Positions 60,570 through 64,000 of a DNA stretch of 64,000 nt are shown here, piece after piece. Made by a program: the position numbers and the translations under genes. Source of the stretch: Cerioporus squamosus (Eukaryota; Basidiomycota; Agaricomycetes; Polyporales; Polyporaceae); the NCBI GenBank assembly GCA_022592435.1, contig JABYQS010000099.1, positions 1 to 64,000 of the forward strand. Direction: 5' to 3'. The notes below the pieces were generated by a model. The model was not told where the DNA came from. It ran no database searches and was given only the letters and a program-made list of their open reading frames with translations. Numbering within the stretch: position 1 is the first letter of the stretch; each line of letters opens with the position of its first letter.

Positions 60570-61540
60570 TCACTGTCCATGATCATCTCTGCTTCCCGAC
60601 CTCGACGGCACCTGAGCCAGTGCGGGCCCGAGGTCGAACGGAACCTGCGCGGGTCCAGCAGAACGCGGCGCCCCCGGCTTCAAGCTCGTGGGGATATCCA
60701 GCCGCGGCGGCGCTCGGGCATCGTCGTCGTCAAGTCCCAATCCTCCTCCACCCTCGCGCTCGTGGCCTGCATCGGAGGCCCGCTGGCGGTGCGACTGCGA
60801 GTCCGACGGCCGCAGAGAGGGCGTGTTGGGCTCGGAGCGGTGCGAGCGGTGCACGCGGGCGGAATTGTACGCGGACGGGGGGCGGGAAACGTCGCTGCTC
60901 GAGCTCTGCGCGTGCGTGGCGACCCACTCGCGCGTGCGGTCCTTCGCGCCCCGCCGCGACTCCAGCATCGCCTGCTCCCGGTCTCCCTCGCCGTCGGGTG
61001 GGGGCGCGAGTGCGGGCAGTGGGGAGCGCGACCCAGAGCGCGAGCGGCGGCGGGCCTCCATGGACGGCCGCGCGCGGGGCTGGGTGTCGATTGCGCGCGA
61101 CCGCCTGTCGCCGTCGCCGGAACCGTCACGACGGACGGTCTGAAGCTCGACGAGGTGCGTGGAGCGTTCAGAGAGGTCGACGGGTTTGTTGGTGCCGTAG
61201 AGCTCTTCGACTGTGCGCTCGAAGTCGGCGTCGTCCATTGCGCGCTTGCAGGAGCAGCATCCGCCGCGGGTGCCCCGCACGCGGTAGCGACTGCCGTTGC
61301 AGCAGTCTATGGGTGGAGTGCGTGGTCAGGCTAGGGGGAGGGAGGGAGACGGAAGGGGAAAGGGAGACGGGAGGACGTACTCAAGAAGCACCAGAAGTTG
61401 TTCCTCTGAACGAGTCCTTCAAAGCCTTGATGCGTGTCTTGTGAGCCTCTGTCGATCATACACATACGTAAAGAATACTCACAGCAGCAACACAGAAAGC
61501 AGGCTCCGCATATCCCAAAGAGCTCCTCGAGGCCTGACAT
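60570..61540 (-). CDS. Small protein with Cys-rich N-terminus and disordered Arg/Ser tail, unknown
   Basis: Two exons, 61540-61381 and 61306-60570, joined across a 74-bp intron, giving about 298 residues. The N-terminus reads MSGLEELFGICGACFLCCCC, then QRNNFWCFLNCCNGSRYRVR and GTRGGCCSCKRAMDDADFER, giving at least twelve Cys within the first 80 residues. The rest is Ser/Arg/Pro-rich and likely disordered. The clustered Cys next to hydrophobic residues resemble palmitoylated membrane-attachment segments rather than a regular zinc finger, but a metal-binding fold is possible. A CT-rich leader lies upstream (61600-61790 on this strand). Family not recognised. Confidence 0.65.
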
Positions 61541-62461
61541 AGTGACTATGGATGGTGTGCGGAGGTGAAGACTTGTAGGGCCACTGGGACCTCTGTCCGG
61601 GCTAGGGAGAGTAGTGTGTAGCGATTGACTGGGAAACCTCGCAGTCGATACGAGGAAGGTAAGAGAGCAGACAGCGACGAGCAGCAGAGAACTGGGGAGG
61701 GACCGTGGCCCTAGATCTACAGAAAGCGTTGGATAGCAGCAGGAAGTGGACAAAGACAGAGAGAGATGGAGATTCAAAGCACAATCGCGCGCCGTCAAAG
61801 CCTCGAGCCTCACGCGCACGGGCAGCACACCCCGCGCCGAGATCTACTGACTTACGTTGAATGGAAGAATTCACCTGCTTTGGCGGCCAAGAAATGCTTT
61901 ATGAGGGCCTGCGCGCATGCGCGTAAGCGCACTTCCCTGCCGTACGTTGTTCGCCGCCGGCACTGCGTATTATTCACGCTGATGATCTCCCTCGAGGCAG
62001 TGACAGTGCATGCGACAGCCTTGGTTTGGTCTACGAGGTACTCCTTCAGACGGATCCGGAGGCCGAGTGGGAGGAGGGCCGAGGAAGGCCGGGAGGATTA
62101 AATACGTGAGAGAGAAGCGCTTCTTGTATTTCTGAAAATACCCTCCTCCTCCTCTCAAGGCAGTGCAAACTTACATATATGTTCGCCCGACGGGTCGCAT
62201 GGTTACCAAGGGCAACCACTGTGCACAAGGTGGAAGCAGTGCACTGTTCACAACCACGATTCAACGGCAAATTGAAGCCATTGGAGCCTATGGAGGGACA
62301 AGGCATGGCAGGTTCACAATCGCACACATGTAGTCGAGGCTCATGCATAATGCACTCCCACTTCCGCCGTAGTGGGACCGTGCTCGCGTGAGCTGTCGAT
62401 CAACTGACAATCGTGAAGCATTCGAAGGAGTGACTGCGCGAACTTTCGACTATCAGCAGTG
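61541..62461. other. Intergenic, leader of the Cys-rich gene, no other gene seen
   Basis: Minus-strand pyrimidine-rich tract at about 61600-61790 fits a 5' leader. The remainder to 62461 has no supported feature. Confidence 0.4.
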
Positions 62462-63696
62462 TTATCCCCGCAAAGGAAGTAATTCAGACAACGCGCCCTT
62501 GACGTCGTCCACGTCGTTCAATGGCCACCTGTCGTCGCGAATCGCAGCCTCCTCTGGCAGAGCGGACCAGTTGGGCGAGGGTGTTGCGCGGATATGAGAG
62601 AAGTCCTGCACGGCCAGGTAGTTGCTCTTCGACTGCTGCACGGCCAGAGCGATCAATCTCAGACAGTCTTGCGGCGACACGTCCTGCTTGAGATGAACGC
62701 ACCGTGTTGTTAGTATCGCTCGCAGGGGGACGCCTCAAGCACGCCGGATAGTCGGCGAAGCGGATCGCTGAGCAGTGCTCGATGATCGGGTTCGAGGCGA
62801 TGGAGATGTACACGTCCACCTGCGAAGACGTGTGCATCCGGAACTGTGTTCACGAACGGACAGGATCAGTCGGCGTATCCCTCAGCTCAGCATGCGCGGT
62901 GAGGACCGACGTACCTGGCGGCTCCCGAGCGCGATAACGCAGTTCTTCATGTCGTGGAGGAGCGCGCTCCCAGTGATGACCGGCAGCACGAGGACTGTGT
63001 TCGACAGATTTCTGGCATGGAGGGCGGTGAAGGTTACGTCTGCGTTCGGGCCAGAGGGGAGGAAGTTCACTATGCAGTTGTCGAGGTCGGAGATGGTCAG
63101 ATCGGATGCGGATGACCATGGGATCGAGAGAGATGATAGCGTCAGGTAGCTGTGGGAGTGCCCTGAAATAGAGAGCCCGGAGGTCGGTGCTGATGCCTGC
63201 ACCTCTGCGGGCGGTGGAACAGCCGGTGGGGTACTCTGCGTTGACCCAGCGGCAGGAGCTGGTGTAGCAGCTTTAGCAGCCTTTCGTTTGAATGCGAACT
63301 TGGTCTTTGGCGCTGCAGCAGTCCGGAGAGACTCAAGTTGGCTCTCGAGATCCTTGAGTTGCTAAAACGCATAACGTCAGCAATGCCACCCCAAACTTGA
63401 ATGATAACCACCGTCGGACTCACCTTGTCGACTTGTCGTTGATCATAGCTCGGGAGGAACGCAATCGCGTCCGAGAACTCCTTCCTCAGCCTCGCAATCT
63501 CCGCAGCGACCTTCTCAATGGTAGTAGTAGTGGCCGAGCCAGTCCTCAGAGACTCCAACTGGCTTGTAAGCTCTGCCCGAGATCGCCATCGTTCAGCCTC
63601 AGCAGGCGGGAGCAAAGACGGGAGACGCCGACCAGATATCGCAGCCTGGTTTCGCGCGTGGTACTGCTGCGTGAGCTCCTGGTTCGTTTCCGACAT
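62462..63696 (-). CDS. TBCC: Tubulin-folding cofactor C
   Basis: Starts at 63696 with MSETNQELTQQYHARNQAAI and an N-terminal helical (spectrin-like) region: SQLESLRTGS, IARLRKEFSDAIAFLPSYDQ, QLKDLESQLESLRT. After a short linker the C-CAP/cofactor C beta-helix follows: SLSIPWSSASDLTISDLDNC, ALHARNLSNTVLVLPVITGS, HDMKNCVIALGSRQ|FRMHTS, SNPIIEHCSAIRFADYP. SRQFRMHTS corresponds to the QLRxH segment whose Arg acts as the GTPase-activating finger toward beta-tubulin in TBCC, here split by an intron. The last exon (SPNWSALPEEAAIRDD..DV) is the usual C-terminal end. The protein completes alpha/beta-tubulin heterodimer assembly in the cytoplasm. Three or four short introns; stop at 62462. Confidence 0.9.
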
Positions 63697-63957
63697 CCTC
63701 AGCCTGACAAGTTAAGTATCTTTCGAACGAGCTGGGTGGCGAGAAAGAGCGTCGACTCAGGGAGGACCGTCACACTGACAGTCGCCGTCGGTGTCACCGG
63801 ACGAGCACGTCACGACGTGACCTTGGTGTACTCGGGCGCGCTCAGCGGAAGCGCGAGATTGCAGGCTGCCTCCTCCCTCCATCGCGGCACCTGCGACGAC
63901 CGTCCCCACTTCACGCTCACACACCTTCCCTCTCACATATTTCAAGCACGACCCGCC
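63697..63957. other. Divergent promoter between TBCC and the right-edge gene
   Basis: 261 bp between two divergent start codons; CT-rich on the plus strand just before 63958 (CACCTTCCCTCTCAC), like a leader. Confidence 0.4.
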
Positions 63958-64000
63958 ATGGCTGATGCGATGGACGTCGATGTGCCCGCGGCCGAGCCGA
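63958..64000 (+). CDS. Start of a gene cut by the right window edge
   Basis: The ATG at 63958-63960 in the context CCGCCATGG (a good start context) opens MADAMDVDVPAAEP and continues past the edge. Too short to identify. Confidence 0.5.
   Translation, partial: MADAMDVDVPAAEP

Noticed and set aside
1..64000. tRNA, rRNA, CRISPR array or transposase genes
   Set aside because: Looked for tRNA B-box-like sequence, evenly spaced repeats and transposase or RT motifs; none was convincing by eye. A tRNAscan or profile search was not possible here.

Overview
The window looks like nuclear DNA of a basidiomycete, probably an Agaricomycete (polypore-like). Almost every gene is split by 50-70 bp GT..AG introns, codon use is rich in G/C at third positions, and several families seen here are typical of or expanded in Agaricomycetes: DUF6593 and DUF6535 proteins, Leu-rich F-box proteins and short 4CL-like AMP ligases. 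No rRNA, tRNA, CRISPR array, transposase or reverse transcriptase gene could be recognised. Gene models were built by hand from the sequence, so outer boundaries are firmer than some internal splice sites.

Layout. 0-14 kb: three ANL-superfamily (4-coumarate-CoA-ligase-like) acyl-CoA synthetase genes, one cut by the left edge, with an F-box/WD40 gene between the second and third. 14-21 kb: a DUF6593 gene, a decayed Leu-rich F-box gene, a secreted, probably GPI-anchored acid phosphatase and a second DUF6593 gene. 22-34 kb: a small basic nuclear-type unknown, a DUF6535 membrane protein with an apparent frameshift, and a long Ser/Pro-rich coiled-coil protein. 34-38 kb: three tandem DUF6593 genes. 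39-48 kb: a protein kinase with an altered DFG motif and a Ser/Pro-rich disordered protein. 49-52 kb: a fourth ANL synthetase ending in SKL. 52-64 kb: conserved housekeeping genes: cohesin SCC3/STAG, divergent from an RSC7/SWP82 chromatin-remodelling subunit, a Cys-rich unknown, tubulin cofactor C, and the start of a gene running off the right edge.

Two paralogous families set the character of the first 52 kb. The ANL genes share exon junctions, and the three with a visible C-terminus end in AKL, PKL and SKL, which suggests peroxisomal acyl or aryl acid activation. The five intact DUF6593 genes share two intron positions and have no known biochemical function. Nothing in the sequence shows that the two families work together. 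The right-hand 12 kb is ordinary conserved core genome.
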